NCBI RefSeq assembly: GCF_009831215.1
Contig: NZ_WUTW01000001.1
Coordinates: 1,755,423 to 1,819,422 of the forward strand
Length of the DNA: 64,000 bases
From: Actinomadura rayongensis
GTDB lineage: Bacteria; Actinomycetota; Actinomycetes; Streptosporangiales; Streptosporangiaceae
Direction: 5' to 3'
The notes beneath the pieces were generated by a model. That model did not search any database. It saw nothing but the letters and a program-made list of their open reading frames with translations, and was not told the origin of the DNA. Position 1 is the stretch's first letter, and every line of letters begins with the position of its first letter. Below are positions 63,943 to 64,000 of this stretch, one piece after another. Position numbers and translations under genes: made by a program.

Positions 63943-64000
63943 ACCGTCCGCGCGTCGCCGTACGCGGACCTTATCCGGGGTCCTCTAGGGTGTGTCCGGG

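Noticed and set aside
1..64000. tRNA, rRNA, RNase P RNA, IS elements, integrase or attachment sites
   Set aside because: I looked for their characteristic motifs by eye and found none; composition is uniform apart from short intergenic patches. A model-based RNA search would be needed to exclude divergent small RNAs.

Overview
The window is chromosomal DNA of a very high G+C actinomycete. Codons end almost always in G or C, GTG starts are common, and genes often overlap by 1-4 bases (ATGA, GTGA, TGATG). Gene content and order (mraZ to divIVA, then lspA/rluD, then a his cluster followed by trp genes) match mycelial actinobacteria. The transglutaminase/DUF58/MoxR block next to mraZ and the general style suggest a Streptosporangiales or Thermomonosporaceae (Actinomadura-like) organism. 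That placement is inference, not shown by a marker gene. No rRNA, tRNA, CRISPR, IS element, prophage or integrase was seen.

Layout. 1-3784 (+): the end of an Xaa-Pro peptidase gene, efp, nusB, a methyltransferase, dinB and a DUF3040 membrane protein. 4112-8845 (-): tgpA-like transglutaminase, DUF58 and moxR. 9134-29142 (+): the complete division and cell-wall (dcw) cluster mraZ-rsmH-ftsL-ftsI-murE-murF-mraY-murD-ftsW-murG-murC-ftsQ-ftsZ-pgeF-yggS-sepF-yggT-divIVA. 29287-30804 (+): an unrecognised membrane protein with two Cys/His knuckles. 30863-34897 (-): a DUF1707/LiaF-like protein and ileS, the latter preceded by a readable translational T-box riboswitch. 35376-37560 (+): DksA-like zinc finger protein, lspA, rluD. 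37569-40159 (-): azlD, azlC, a GNAT acetyltransferase and a DUF6882-like protein. 40290-41943: DUF2567, with ybaK and a Lon-N protein on the opposite strand. 42052-48075 (+): phzF-like, then hisD-C-B-H-priA-hisF. 48113-57512 (-): a small membrane protein, an MDR oxidoreductase with a TetR regulator, acyl-CoA dehydrogenase, winged-helix protein, HEAT-like protein and a heterodimeric ABC exporter. 57513-58448: a long gene-poor gap. 58449-63942 (+): csp, hisI, a Trp-operon membrane protein, an atypical response regulator, DUF2752, trpC, a 17-codon ORF, trpB and trpA.

How it fits together. The dcw block makes lipid II (MurC-F, MraY, MurG), polymerises it at the septum (FtsW with FtsI), assembles the ring (FtsZ, SepF, FtsQ, FtsL) and organises polar growth (DivIVA). 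Its entry promoter carries four MraZ-type repeats at exact 10-bp spacing. Histidine and tryptophan genes are intermixed. PriA (HisA plus TrpF activity) explains why no trpF is present, while trpE is missing from its usual place after hisI.

Most of the window is core housekeeping DNA, and I found no new defence or mobile system. The most interesting signals are regulatory and structural: the ileS T-box switch, a short Trp-containing ORF whose hairpin overlaps the approach to trpB, an intrinsic-terminator hairpin inside the csp leader, repeat-built cytoplasmic tails on FtsL and FtsI, a twin-knuckle membrane protein, and a perfect dyad in front of the MDR gene beside tetR.
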